DNA of 64,000 bases. Source: Dioscorea cayenensis subsp. rotundata. Its lineage: Eukaryota; Streptophyta; Magnoliopsida; Dioscoreales; Dioscoreaceae. Both the position numbers and the translations under genes were made by a program. The stretch's first letter is position 1; each line of letters begins with the position of its first letter. Under the pieces are notes generated by a model. It saw nothing but the letters and a program-made list of their open reading frames with translations, did no database searches and was not told the DNA's origin. Shown one piece after another: positions 36,190-46,643 of the stretch. The DNA lies in NCBI RefSeq assembly GCF_009730915.1, contig NC_052472.1:19126382-19190381 (forward strand), given 5' to 3'.

Positions 36190-37684
36190 TTAACTGAGGA
36201 GATGAGAAGGAGAGACTGAGAAGGACAGGGTCATGAGACAAGGAAGCAATGGAGGAGCCAACGTTCTCATTTCCCAACGGTCCATCCACTCGGAGTCCAA
36301 GAGAAAGATTCTCCTTGGGATGTAGCTGAGAGGAGAGAGACGTATCCCCATTACGTGTGTCAGAAGGAATAGAAGGCGGAATGTCAGAGAGTGAGGAAGG
36401 GGAGGTAGGGTCCCAAGGCAGCAGAGGAACGTTGGCAGTGCGAGAGGATCAGTGCTACAGTCACCCAAACTAAAAGGAGTTTTGAAAGTTGATTCACGTC
36501 CACCGCGACAAGAACGCCCACCACGTGTCACATGCATGCGAGACAACCCACCATCGGGAGTCAAAGACTGGCATGCAAGAGGACACGTGTCAAGCATCAA
36601 CGGGGGTGACCTCAGAGAAGGCTTAGGGTTTGAGCTCTCGCCAAGGTCGCAGTGCCGGTCACCGGAACGAGCACCAGAAAGAGCCCCTCCCCGACCACGA
36701 CCCCAGACACGTGAGCCTTTGTAACGAGGAATCAACCAAGGACCAAAATCTCATTCAACATCAGCGATAACCTGCGAAGGGGAGCACCGGTCGGCATGAC
36801 TATCTGCCTGCTCCTTTCCAACCCCATCGATCTGCATGTCAGGAGAGTCGCTCACCGGCCCATAAACCGGAGGTTCAGGGGGCAGGCGGTTCTCCGACCG
36901 CAGAGGGATGCTGGAAAAAGAACAATAAGCCTCACCGTGACCGATTCTACCACACCTGTAACAAAAAAACAGGCAGTTTTTCATAGAGAATAAGCACAAA
37001 GACTGAGTGAGCCCAATAGTTAACCCAGGTCCCAAGTTGCAGAGGTTGGGATAGGTCCACCTCCACACAAACACGAGCAAACTTCGCCCTGGATCGGTCA
37101 AGAGAATGGTCATCTACTTTGAGGACTCTGCCAAATTGAGATGCCACCATTTCTAAGATATCACAAGTCCATAGTTCCATAGGAAGATGAAAAATCTGAA
37201 TCCAAACAGTAGCTATTGAGAGTTTCTCAAAGGCAGGTTGAAAGGACTTTTTCCAAGGAGCAAGTTGGAGTATACGACCCGCCACCGTCCAAGGCCCATC
37301 CCAGAGAAGGTGATTGACCATGTCCAGTGATTCGCATCTAATATAGTAGTAGCCATTGGGAAGATCAGCAACAGAGAATGTGCCGAGACCTCTCCAAGCA
37401 TCTGCAAGAGCAAGCTTAGTTTGGTCAAGCAGGAGAGATTTTCCCAAGAACTTTGCATATAAGGAGGTTTGCATTGCATCTTTGGCATTAGACCAAAGAT
37501 CATTATCAATAGTGACAAAGGATTTGGACGAGCTCTTGAGTTTATCAAAGTGTTCTCACTGGAAATGCATAGGAATTTCCACAGTAGTAGTCTCAGGGTT
37601 CGTGTTGACGACGTTAGCCCAGGAGACACCGGAACGGGTTCCGGGTGAGGGAACAGAGGGCGGTGAAGGCCCCGGAGGGGCCAT
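36190..37684 (-). pseudogene. LINE ORF1: DUF4283 plus CCHC zinc knuckle (broken)
   Basis: ORF1 is the RNA-binding partner of the LINE. ATG is at 37,682-37,684 (MAPPGPSPPS). The DUF4283 domain spans about 37,474-37,000 (TFSVADLPNGYYYIRC, LLWDGPWTVAGRILQLAPWK, IQIFHLPMELWTCDILEMVA). A frame change near 36,965 follows, then the knuckle CYRCGRIGHGEAYC at about 36,920-36,965. A further stretch begins DFGPWLIPRYKGSRVWGRG (near 36,745) with a basic, proline-rich tail to 36,190. In-frame stops lie at 37,556-37,558 and 36,751-36,753. The stretch down to 35,930 may be the original C-terminus in another frame. Confidence 0.85.
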
Positions 37685-37833
37685 GAAAAGTGAACTGTTT
37701 GCTCGGAAAGAAGAGTTCCTAGTAGGAGTTTCAGTTGAGGAGAAGATGCTTCATGTGGTTCTAGTTCAGTTGAGGAGAAGATGCTTCATGAGTTTCAGCA
37801 ATCTTAATTAATAGTGCATGGATTTCATGATTT

Positions 37834-39097
37834 GGTAGTCAAACTTGTCGTGGTTTATGCAAAAGAATATTGAGTTTTGCAATTTTGCAAAAACACCCTC
37901 AGGATAAATGATAATTATAAAAATTAGACTCGTGCTCCTAAAAATTATTTACATGGCATAACATGAGGAGCTCATTGTTGATGTTAAACCGTAGCTTGAA
38001 AAATGACGAAAGTCAAAAATGCACAAATCTTGCTGGTAAACTATCAATAAATCATCTTGTTAAAAAATTATCCTAGTAAACATTTAAAGCACAGATAATA
38101 AAAAAGCATGTCTAATTAACAAACCTCTTATATCACTTGGACAATTAGTGCTTCACTCCCAAGAGAAGTATGAAAATACCACAACATTGATGTAAGGCAA
38201 ACTCTATGTTTAGGTTCATGATGCTCAACCCAAATGCATTCAAACGATGGATCCTTTTTGTAATTCCCACATCCATGTAAATATATGGGCCGTATTGTGT
38301 GCATGCTTTGAAGCATATTAATTAAGAGCCAGAACAATAGATATATTATATATAGATGTATCTCCCTTGTAAAATCATGGTTGATATATGGTTGAATGCC
38401 ACTGCATGAGAAAGTAGAATTATTACAACTTGGTCATGTAAAGCAACACTATAATTAATATTCAAATGAAAGAATAATCAATTACATTAATAAAAAGAAT
38501 TTACTAAATGGAATATAGACACATACCTTTGTATTGTATTATATTTTTGGCATGCTGCATGCAGATCATATATAACGTAGGAAACTGCTAGCTTGATCAA
38601 ATTGTCATTCTCTTAGAAAAGGTAATTTATAGAACCACATGGGGCATATCTCCAGAATTTTTGATGATGAGGTATATTCAAGAGAAATTAAGGGAAACTT
38701 GCAAAAAACATAGAAACTAGTTGAAGAATTAACGAACCAGGATCACTTCTGCTGAAGCTTTGTCTTTTGAGAAGCTTTGTCAAGTATATATATACTCACT
38801 GAAAACTTTCACTAACACAGGAAGATCAAGCACATTGATGTGTTCGACTTACATATAATATGCTCTATTAATACTAACATTAACATAAGAGAATAAATAA
38901 ATACACTGGATAACATTTCATAACAAATTAAAATTACATTCTCAAAAGAGTTCTCATGACAGTTTATGCATATAATTAATACAAGCAGGCAGTAAAATAC
39001 TGAACTGTAGATAACCTCGTACTACTAATTACTTGCCCTTGTAATACTTATATGAATTGTAATATTTTATTTTGGCCTCCAAGAAAAAAAGGTAACA
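37834..39097. repeat. Array flank, unit II (RLP2 downstream)
   Basis: Continuation of the spacer interrupted by the LINE, homologous to 22,905-24,171 and 41,835-43,008. No gene seen. Confidence 0.8.
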
Positions 39098-41191
39098 CTA
39101 TTCACTAGCAAGGCCACATTTTCTCTTCATTTTATTTAGATTTACAGCAACAATAACATAAATCTTATCATAAATATGATCAATAAATCGAAAATAAGCA
39201 TACCTCCACCTCTTTTTCAGAATCAATGCACCAGAAATTACCCAAAATCCAAATATGAATCCTAGTGAGACATGCTCAAATAAAACCATATGGTCTCCAA
39301 GTTGTTGTCATCGTCTTCATTGTTTGGCAATGAGGGTGGTTTCTAGTCTGTGTCTGTAATCTCACATTTTATATCTAATGGATAACCACACGACCTCTGG
39401 TTGCCATAATAAATAGATGGATCCGGAAGAACTTGCAATTGGCCCTACCAGATGGAATTTCACCATAGAAATTGTTGTAAGATAAATTCGATGATTCAAT
39501 GATGTTATGTTGGTCATTGTCGGAGGAATAACACACGAAAGATTATTCACCTGATAAATCAAGAACTTCCAACCACACGAGCTGGCCGATTTTCTCCGAA
39601 AGTTGTCCTGATAATTGATTTTTGGATAAATTCAAACTCTCTGCAGCAAAGAAAGTTGCCCTAGTTCTTCGAGTATCTCTCCTGATAACATGTTATTCGA
39701 GAGGTCAATGCAAATAAGTATTTCAGACAGCCATTCCAATTGCACATCTCTTCCTTTTAAATTTATCTCAATATTACTCCTATAACCACCTACCGAAATC
39801 GAAGGTACTCCCATTACCAGTATCATGCTGAAGTTGCCAAAACTATGGTATGGCACTCTGATAAATGGTTATTTAAAACATCAATAACATGTAGATAGTG
39901 AGGTTTACCAATTGTGGAGGAATAGATCCGAGTAAGCTATATTATTTTCTGCACGAGCATCTCGAGATCATATTTTGAGTTTTCACGAAGCCATGTTGGT
40001 ATGCTTCCACAAATGTTATTATATCCAAGATCTAAAACATACAATGATGTGCAATTTTTAAAAGAAGCTGGGAGCTCACCAAAAAATGCATTATTACTCA
40101 AATCCAAAAAATACAAATTTGTGGAGTGATGGAGCGGGGAATGATCCCGAATAAATTGTTATGAGACAAATCCATTACACCCAACCATGAATATAAAGAA
40201 AGATTCCAACAATCAGGAACTACTCCTTCAATCATATTATGTGAGAGGTGAAGAACTGCCAAATAATTTAGCGTGCATAATGTTTTGGGAATACTTCCCA
40301 TTATTTTGTTTGAATAAATATACAACTGAAACAAACTTGGCACTATAATGCTTGTATTAGAGAAAGTGAACCTTGGGAATAAGCCATGCGCCTGATCCAA
40401 ATCTACTAAATTTGATGAAAAATGTGGCAACTGTCCTTCCAAATAATTATGACTTAAATCCAAAATTTCAAGATTGGTTAATTTTGCTGAACCTGCTGGT
40501 AGCTTGCCTCTAATCTCATTGTGAGATAGATCCACATTTTCAATATTAGAAGTGAAGTTCCAAAACCAAACTGGTAATGCATCCATAATTCTTGCATTTG
40601 ACATTTTAATATAAGAAACTTTCTTCAACTTTTGAAGCTATGATGGAAATTTCGGTCCTAATTTGCTGTCACTCATATCCAAATATTTTAGTTCAAGTGG
40701 AGGAACCCACATAGGTCTCAGTATCAATTCAAATGCATTTGAATTCATCTATAGAGTGTTAGGGAATACATCTGTATATACAGCTGTATATCTATATTTG
40801 TATAGCTACCATATTTATCTATACCTGTGTATCTATATATACCTTGTACATTGTAGGTTTTAATTAATGAAAATTGGTTAATCTTTTCAATCTAACATAG
40901 AGATTCCAGCTTCGTGAGATTATCAAAGTGTGTTTCTGTCAAAATGGCAACCAGATTATTATACGAAAGATTTAATTTGACCAACTTTGGAAATAATTGG
41001 CCCAAATATTTTGGAATCGTTCCATTCAATTGATTTCTAGCAAGGTTTAACTCTTGCATAGATGGTAGTCGGAATTGAATAAATGACCCATACAATGAAT
41101 TGAAAGAAAGATCAAAAGTCTTGAGAGATTTGAGCTTCGCTAACCAAATTGGCAACTGCCCAGTGAGTTTTGCATCACTCCAATACAACTC
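39098..41191 (-). pseudogene. RLP2: 5'-truncated receptor-like protein with solo LTR
   Basis: Only the C-terminal two thirds is present, in at least five frame pieces. These are 40,892-41,188 (YWSDAKLTGQLPIWLAKLKS), 40,098-40,628, 39,632-39,856, 39,362-39,562, and the TM and tail at 39,098-39,289 ending GLASE. A 141-bp solo LTR splits the LRR coding near 40,757-40,897. At 41,191 the coding sequence stops inside the LRR region and continues as GST intron 2 DNA. It is more diverged from RLP3 than RLP1 or RLP4 are; for example it has an LRR reading HFDNLTKLESL that the others lack. It cannot encode a receptor: no signal peptide, no LRRNT. Confidence 0.88.
40757..40897. mobile_element. Solo LTR (141 bp), TAGAG target duplication
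   Basis: Starts TGTTAGGG and ends TCTAACA (6-bp inverted ends TGTTAG/CTAACA). It is bounded by TAGAG at 40,752-40,756 and 40,898-40,902. It contains TATATACAGCTGTATAT and an AT-rich body. The 5-bp duplication and TG...CA ends are the hallmark of LTR retrotransposon integration. No internal domain remains, so it is a solo LTR of a short-LTR (copia-like size) element. Confidence 0.85.
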
Positions 41192-41233
41192 CTCATGAAC
41201 TACAAATCTGAAGAAGGATTTCGAAGCAAATAC

Positions 41234-41554
41234 CTTGGAATTGAGGATTTCGATGTTGCCCCTTGGAGAGATCCACCCTCACCTCCTCAAAATCAATCCC
41301 ATTCATTCTAAAAAAGAGAATATATATATATATATATATATATATATTCGAAGAAAAATAAGCAAATATGAGCTCAAATAAACAAGTATGAGAAATACTT
41401 TTTTTAGAATTATCAACAGAAATTGGTAAAGAAGACAAATAAAGAGGAAATTGAAACCATGATATTGTTAAAATTTGAAAAATTACCTGCAAAAAATGAG
41501 GATCGCTCGCGATGGCTGCGACAGTCGATCGGCGTAGACCTTCAGCTTCACCAT
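41234..41554 (-). pseudogene. Theta-class GST fragment III (exons 1 and 2, intact exons)
   Basis: Exon 1 (41,487-41,554) reads MVKLKVYADRLSQPSRAI then LIFC with donor GTAATT. Exon 2 (41,234-41,307) reads MNGIDFEEVRVDLSKGQ then HRNPQFQ with donor GTATTT. Both exons are open and correctly spliced. Theta GSTs use a Ser in the SQPSR segment to activate glutathione, and it is retained here. The next exon is missing: within 45 bp of the exon 2 donor the sequence turns into RLP2 coding DNA. It could still yield a short truncated transcript, but no enzyme. Confidence 0.82.
41321..41347. repeat. (TA)n microsatellite in GST intron 1, unit III
   Basis: A TA run of about 27 bp, homologous to the other three intron 1 runs. 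Confidence 0.9.
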
Positions 41555-41599
41555 TCTTTCTCTCTCACTCACTCAATCTCAGCATCGCATGAACAAAAA

Positions 41600-43008
41600 C
41601 CAAAATGAAAAAAAAAATTTGGGTGTGTACACCGTCAGTCAAATATTACCAAATTAATTGTGACTTTTCTGACATTATTATCATGTACATCCTCATACAT
41701 GAATATAATTTTACCAAAGTTATTGGGATTTCTGTAGAACAGACAGAAAGTTTTACAATTTTATGGAAAACAACCCCAACTAATTACTAATAAAAATGAG
41801 GGTGTTCTCGCAAAAGTAGCATGGATTTCATGATTTGGTTGTCAAACCTGCTGGGGGTTTATGCAAAGAGGATATTGAGTTTTGTAATTTTGCAAAATTA
41901 CGCTCATTATCAATGATAATTATAAAAAGTTAGAACTTTTCTCTTATAAATTATTTACAATTTAGCCAACATGAGGAGCTCACCGTTGGCGTTAAATCAG
42001 AGCTCAGTGGGCTGATTTTCTAAAAGAAAAAAAATTGACGAAATCAAAATGCACAAATATTGCTTGTTAACCATCAATTAATCATCTTGTAAAAAAAAAT
42101 CCTAGTAAACATTTAAAGCACATATAACAAAAAATATCCTAATTAACAAACCTCTTATACCACTTGGACAATTAGTGCTTCACTCCCAGGAGAAGTATGA
42201 GAATGCCACAACAACAATGGAGGCAAGCTCTGTGTGCATGCTTTAAAGTATATTAATTAAGAGCCAGAATAATAGATATATAGATGTATCTCCCTTGTAA
42301 AATCATGGTTGATATATGGTTGTATGCCACTGCATGAGAAAGAAGAATTATTATAACTTGGCCATGTAAAGGAACACTATAATTAATTAGATGGCAGAGT
42401 AATCAATAACATTAATAATTAACAAGAATTAATTAAACAGAAGATAGACCCATACCTTTTTACTGTAATATATTGTTGGCATGCAGATCATATATATTGC
42501 AGAAAATTACTTGCTCACTCAAATTGCCATTGTCTTGTAATAGGTAATTTATAGAACCACATGGGGCATATCTCAAGTATTTTTGATGATGAGGAATTCA
42601 AGAGAAATTAAGGCGAGCTTGCAGAAAACATAGAAACTAGTTGAAGAATTGAAGAACCAGGATCACTTCAGCAGAAGCTTTGTCTTTTGAGAAGCTTTGT
42701 CAAGTATATACTCACTGAGAACTTCCACTAACAGAGGAAGACACATTGATATGTTCGACTTATATATAATATGCTCTATTAACACTAACATTAACATAAG
42801 AGAGTAAATGTATACACTGGCTAACATTTCATAACAAATTAAAATTACATTCTCAAAAGATTTCTCATGACAGTTTATGCATATAATTAATACAAGTAGG
42901 CAGTAAAATGTAAAACTCTAAATAAGCTCATACCCCCAATTACTTGCTCTTGTTCCACTTATACGGATTGTAATCTTTTATTTTGGCCTCCAAGAAGACA
43001 AGGTAACA
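41600..43008. repeat. Array flank, unit III (RLP3 downstream)
   Basis: Spacer homologous to the other units, with the intact empty site of the LINE at about 41,818-41,836. It contains the probable 3' UTR and terminator region of RLP3 at its right end, but no poly(A) signal could be singled out in the AT-rich DNA. Confidence 0.75.
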
Positions 43009-45879
43009 CTATTCACTGGCAAGACCACATTTTCTCTTCATCTTTTTTAGATTTACAACAACAAGAACATAGATCTTGTCATAAATATGATCAACAAATC
43101 GAAAATAAGCATACCTCCAACTCTTTTTCAGTATCAATGCACCAGAAATTGCCCAAAACCCAAATATGAATCCCAGAGACATGCTCAAATAAAACCATAT
43201 GGCCTCAAAGTTGTTGTCATCTTCATTGTTTGGCAACCCGGGTGGTTGAGCTGGTGCTGTAATCTCACACTTTTTATCTAATGGAAAACCACATAGACCT
43301 TGGTTGCCAAAATAAATAGATGGATCTGGAAGCACTTGCAATTGCCCACTGTGTGGAATTTCACCATAGAAATTGTTGTATGGTAAATTCAGATGATTCA
43401 ATGAAGTTAAGTTGGTCATTGTTGGAGGAATAGCCCCTGAAAGATTATTCACTGATAAATCAAGAACTTCCAACCACCTAAGCTCTCCAACTTTTTCTGA
43501 AAGTTGTCCTAATAATTGATTTCTGGATAAATTCAAGCTCTGCAGAAATGAAAGGTGCGCTAGCTCTTCGGGTATCTCTCCTGATAATATATTATTTGAG
43601 AGGTCAATGCAAATAAATAATGATGGTATTCTCCCTTCCAACTGAAATTCTCTTCCTTTCATATTTATGTCAATATTATTCACATAATCATATATGCCTG
43701 ACCAACCTCTTCCAGGATTAGTTTTCATGGCACTGAAGTTGCCAAAACTATATGGTATGGCACCTGATAGATGGTTATTTGAAACATCAATAAGATGAAG
43801 AAATGTGAGGTTTCCCAATTGTGGAGGAATAGTTCCAGTAAGCATATTGTATCGAAGCTCAAGTGTCTCTAGCGCCTGCAAATTTTCTCCAAGCCATACT
43901 GGTATACTTCCACTAATTTTATTATTTCCAAGATCTAAAGTTTTCAATGATGTACAATTTTTAAAGGATAATGGAAGCTCTCCAAAAAATTCATTATTGC
44001 TCAAATGCAAAATTGACAAAATTGTGGAGAAGATAGATGCGGGAATTATTCCATGTAGATTGTTATAAGACAAATCCATTACTATCAAAGAATGATTCCA
44101 GCAATCAGGAACTACTCCTTCAATCATATTCTTCGAGAGGTCAAGGACTTGCAAATAATTTAGTTCACATAATGAGCTAGGTATACTTCCTGTTATTTTG
44201 TTTGAAGAAATATACAACTCAGACAAACTTGGCAGTATAAAGCTTGTATTGGAGAAATTGGACCTTGAGAATAAGCCATGCGGCTGATCCGAATATGCTA
44301 GATTTGATGAAAAATGTGGCAACTGTCCTTCAAAATAATTATGACTTAAATCCAAACTTTCAAGATTGGTTAATTTTGATGAACCTGCTAGTATTTTGCC
44401 TTTAATTTCATTGTGTGATAAATCTATGCGTCCAATGTCCAAAGAGAAGTTCCAAAACCATAGTGGTAGCGCATCAACAATATTTGAATTTGACATTCCA
44501 AGTGAAGACAGATTTTTCAAATTCTGAAGCCATGATGGAAACCTTGGGCCAATTTTGCAATAATTCATATTCAAATATTTTAGTTTGGGTGGAGGAACCC
44601 AATCGGCTCTCACTGCTATATTATTATAAGATAGGACCAACGTGTCCAGCTCCGGTAATAATTGTCCCAAATATTTTGGAATAGTTCCATTGAAATTATT
44701 ATAAGAAAGATCCAAGGCCTGCAAAGATGGTAATAGGAGCTGAAGAAGTGAACCATAAAATGAGTTGTAATGAAGGTCAAGAAGCTTCAGAGACTTAAGG
44801 TTCCCGAACCAACTTGGCAATGGCCCGCTGAGTGCTGCACGACTCCAATACAACTCCTCTAAACTGTTTTTCAAGCACCCAGAAAAAGTTTCTCCCAATC
44901 TATTTAGATCACCAGAGAAATATTCATTTCCCGAGAGATGTAGTTCGCTCAAGTTACAGAGTTTCCCCAAAGTTGTTGGAAGTCCAACACTTAGGACTCC
45001 ATTATATGAGAGATCAAGGACCCTAAGAGAAGTAAGTTTCCCAATATCAGAAGGGATAAGGTCTTGAATATTATTACCTCGAAGATAAAGATACTCAAGG
45101 CCACTCAACTTGAACAACCAAAGAGGCATGGTAGAGTTAATATCATTGGAGGAAAGATCAAGGGATCGAAGATTTGTAAAGTTAATTTCTGCACCAAGTG
45201 AAAGAGGGACGTGAAGCTCGCAAGCATATAAGTTTATCTCAGATATCAAAGGAAGGGTGTTCAGTAATTTGAGCACATTTTTTGCCTTGGAAAGATTGAC
45301 ACCAGTCAAATTCAAACATTGAAGAGAAGAAAGATTTGTGAGCCAATGGCTTCCAACCATATCAAGAGAATTATATGAAAGATCAAGGTACTGCAAGCGA
45401 GACAGATTACCAAGTTGGTGTGGGACATGCCCAATGAAGCCAGCAGAAGAAAGGTCAAGATATTGAAGACTCACCAGTGAACCCAGAAAAGTTGGAATTC
45501 TAGTATATTTAAAATAGTTCTCACTAAGATCCAAATATCTTAAGTGATTCAAAACAAGCAAAGAAGGCCGGATCTCACCTTCCAAAGACCCATTGCCACC
45601 ATACCTGCGGAGATCAAGCCTTATAACATGGCCAGTGTAGTTGTGGCAATGCACGCCGGTCCAAGAGCAACAGTCCAAGCCAATCCAAGAAGAGAGACGT
45701 CCATTGGGATCTTTAAGGCCATTTTTGAAATCAACAAGTGCCTTCCTTTCTACTTCTCTGCAAATGGAACCACCACCACAATTGCAAAAGCCAGCAAGTT
45801 CCAAGCAGAGAAGGCAAAACAGTAGAGCTAATTGAAAATGTTTTTTCATCACTCCCATTCTAAGCATTTGTTTTTTCAA
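43009..45879 (-). CDS. RLP3: intact EIX/Cf-type LRR receptor-like protein, 956 aa
   Basis: Predicted cell-surface receptor of the plant RLP family, which recognises microbial or apoplastic ligands and signals through partner kinases (SOBIR1/BAK1 in known members). It is one intronless frame. Domains: signal peptide (hydrophobic core about residues 16-33), LRRNT with C40 and C70-C71/C78 (CREVERKALVDFKNGL, CCSWTGVHC), then about 28-30 extracellular LRRs with many N-glycosylation sites. A non-LRR island (about 700-750, IDINMKGREFQLEGR) precedes the last four LRRs. An acidic juxtamembrane stretch (NNEDDNN) precedes the TM helix (FYLSMSLGFIFGFWAISGAL, GxxxG-like). A 36-aa basic tail (YAYFRFVDHIYDKIYV) has no kinase. 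The first Met adds 10 residues before the Met (MKKHFQ) that starts a more typical signal peptide. It is the only undamaged copy of four. Confidence 0.95.
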   Translation of the reverse strand: MKKQMLRMGVMKKHFQLALLFCLLCLELAGFCNCGGGSICREVERKALVDFKNGLKDPNGRLSSWIGLDCCSWTGVHCHNYTGHVIRLDLRRYGGNGSLEGEIRPSLLVLNHLRYLDLSENYFKYTRIPTFLGSLVSLQYLDLSSAGFIGHVPHQLGNLSRLQYLDLSYNSLDMVGSHWLTNLSSLQCLNLTGVNLSKAKNVLKLLNTLPLISEINLYACELHVPLSLGAEINFTNLRSLDLSSNDINSTMPLWLFKLSGLEYLYLRGNNIQDLIPSDIGKLTSLRVLDLSYNGVLSVGLPTTLGKLCNLSELHLSGNEYFSGDLNRLGETFSGCLKNSLEELYWSRAALSGPLPSWFGNLKSLKLLDLHYNSFYGSLLQLLLPSLQALDLSYNNFNGTIPKYLGQLLPELDTLVLSYNNIAVRADWVPPPKLKYLNMNYCKIGPRFPSWLQNLKNLSSLGMSNSNIVDALPLWFWNFSLDIGRIDLSHNEIKGKILAGSSKLTNLESLDLSHNYFEGQLPHFSSNLAYSDQPHGLFSRSNFSNTSFILPSLSELYISSNKITGSIPSSLCELNYLQVLDLSKNMIEGVVPDCWNHSLIVMDLSYNNLHGIIPASIFSTILSILHLSNNEFFGELPLSFKNCTSLKTLDLGNNKISGSIPVWLGENLQALETLELRYNMLTGTIPPQLGNLTFLHLIDVSNNHLSGAIPYSFGNFSAMKTNPGRGWSGIYDYVNNIDINMKGREFQLEGRIPSLFICIDLSNNILSGEIPEELAHLSFLQSLNLSRNQLLGQLSEKVGELRWLEVLDLSVNNLSGAIPPTMTNLTSLNHLNLPYNNFYGEIPHSGQLQVLPDPSIYFGNQGLCGFPLDKKCEITAPAQPPGLPNNEDDNNFEAIWFYLSMSLGFIFGFWAISGALILKKSWRYAYFRFVDHIYDKIYVLVVVNLKKMKRKCGLASE

Positions 45880-45923
45880 AGATGTGTAATATTTTTTTCT
45901 GGTTCCCCTCTTGCATTATTTCT

Positions 45924-45938
45924 TTATATATATATATG
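45924..45938 (-). promoter_or_regulatory. Probable TATA box of RLP3
   Basis: Read on -, TACATATATATATATAAAGA lies about 45-60 bp before the first ATG. If used, transcription would start very close to the ATG, giving a very short leader, or would favour the Met at codon 11. The same element is kept before RLP1 and RLP4. Confidence 0.5.
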
Positions 45939-45941
45939 TAC

Positions 45942-46216
45942 AACCTTAAGTACGCCTTTGTGTGGAAAATTCTATGCTTGTGGGTCCAGTATAATAAATT
46001 TTTTAAAGAGTAATGTGATCAGAAATTAAGAAAATAAGGTGAAGATAGGAACAGAGGAATGACTTTTCCTGTATTTGTGGAAAAGTCTAATGAAAAAAAA
46101 GACTTTTCAATTTTAATGGCAAATTTGTTCAACTCATATAATAGAAAAAAGTCATGCATTTCAGAGTATATAATTTTGTGATTAAAAACTAAGCCCTAAT
46201 GTGATCAAGCAAATTT
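45942..46216. repeat. Array flank, RLP3 upstream region (truncated)
   Basis: Matches 28,240-28,510 and 55,900-56,250, then stops at GATCAAGCAAATTTG where LINE-like DNA begins. Confidence 0.8.
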
Positions 46217-46555
46217 GAAAAAGGTGGATAAACCACTTTAATAAAATAACAGAGAGTACAAAAACCACCGACTCCCCCCACACAGACGGGGAAAAGACAT
46301 CCAACCACTAGCAGTGGTACCAACAACTCGAAACACACCAACTAACCAAAACAACGGAGAACATACAAGAAAAATAAAGGAGGAAGAAAAAAGGGGCCTC
46401 CTCCCCACCTAACAACCCAGCAAGTGGACTACTCCGTTTGCTGTCCCGACGCCTCCTCGGCCAATGTAATCTCAAGATCCGTCTCAGGACAGTGCTCCAC
46501 CTCAGCACGGGGACCCAAGAACTCTAGACTCCTCCGAACACTCCCCATGGCCTCC
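46217..46555 (-). mobile_element. Element C: 3' tail of an element A-like retroelement
   Basis: Read on -, it starts LEEAMGSVRRSLEFLGPRAE and ends in a stop, then a 3' UTR with TTGGTACCACTGCTAGTGGT and the terminus GGTTTATCCACCTTTTTC. Both the peptide end and the UTR resemble those of element A (RSLEFMG; TTGTACCACATCTAGTGGT; TTTATCCACCTTTTTC). It bridges a deletion of about 0.93 kb relative to unit II (28,510 to 29,446). Confidence 0.7.
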
Positions 46556-46643
46556 TCAAGCAAAACAGTATGAGAAATAATTTTTTTAGAATTATCAACA
46601 GAAATTGGCAAAGAAGACAAAGAAAAACGAAATTGAAACCATT
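46556..46643. repeat. Array fragment, duplicate of 29,446-29,530
   Basis: Short piece of GST intron 1 (AACAGTATGAGAAATAATTT...) in front of the second copy of element A, ending in the TGAAACCATT target sequence at 46,634-46,643. GST exon 2 is not present here. Confidence 0.75.

Larger units (their letters stand above)
31756..37815 (-). mobile_element. Full-length L1-type LINE with 18-bp target duplication
   Basis: About 6.06 kb, flanked by GCATGGATTTCATGATTT at 31,738-31,755 and 37,816-37,833. Units I and III show the empty site (near 22,901 and 41,820). Read on -, it holds ORF1 (DUF4283 plus zinc knuckle), ORF2 (AP-type endonuclease, reverse transcriptase, zf-RVT, RNase H-like end) and a short 3' UTR. 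The UTR ends GGCTCTTTTGTCC with poly(A), seen as T(10) at the left edge. Both ORFs contain stops and frameshifts, so it cannot now move by itself. It lies inside the spacer of array unit II. Confidence 0.92.

Noticed and set aside
36452..36724. 90-aa + strand frame rich in Arg and Pro
   Set aside because: Antisense of the LINE ORF1 tail.
45544..45835. Reading frames on + opposite the RLP N-termini, repeated in units I, III and IV
   Set aside because: Conserved only because the RLP coding strand is conserved; antisense shadows.
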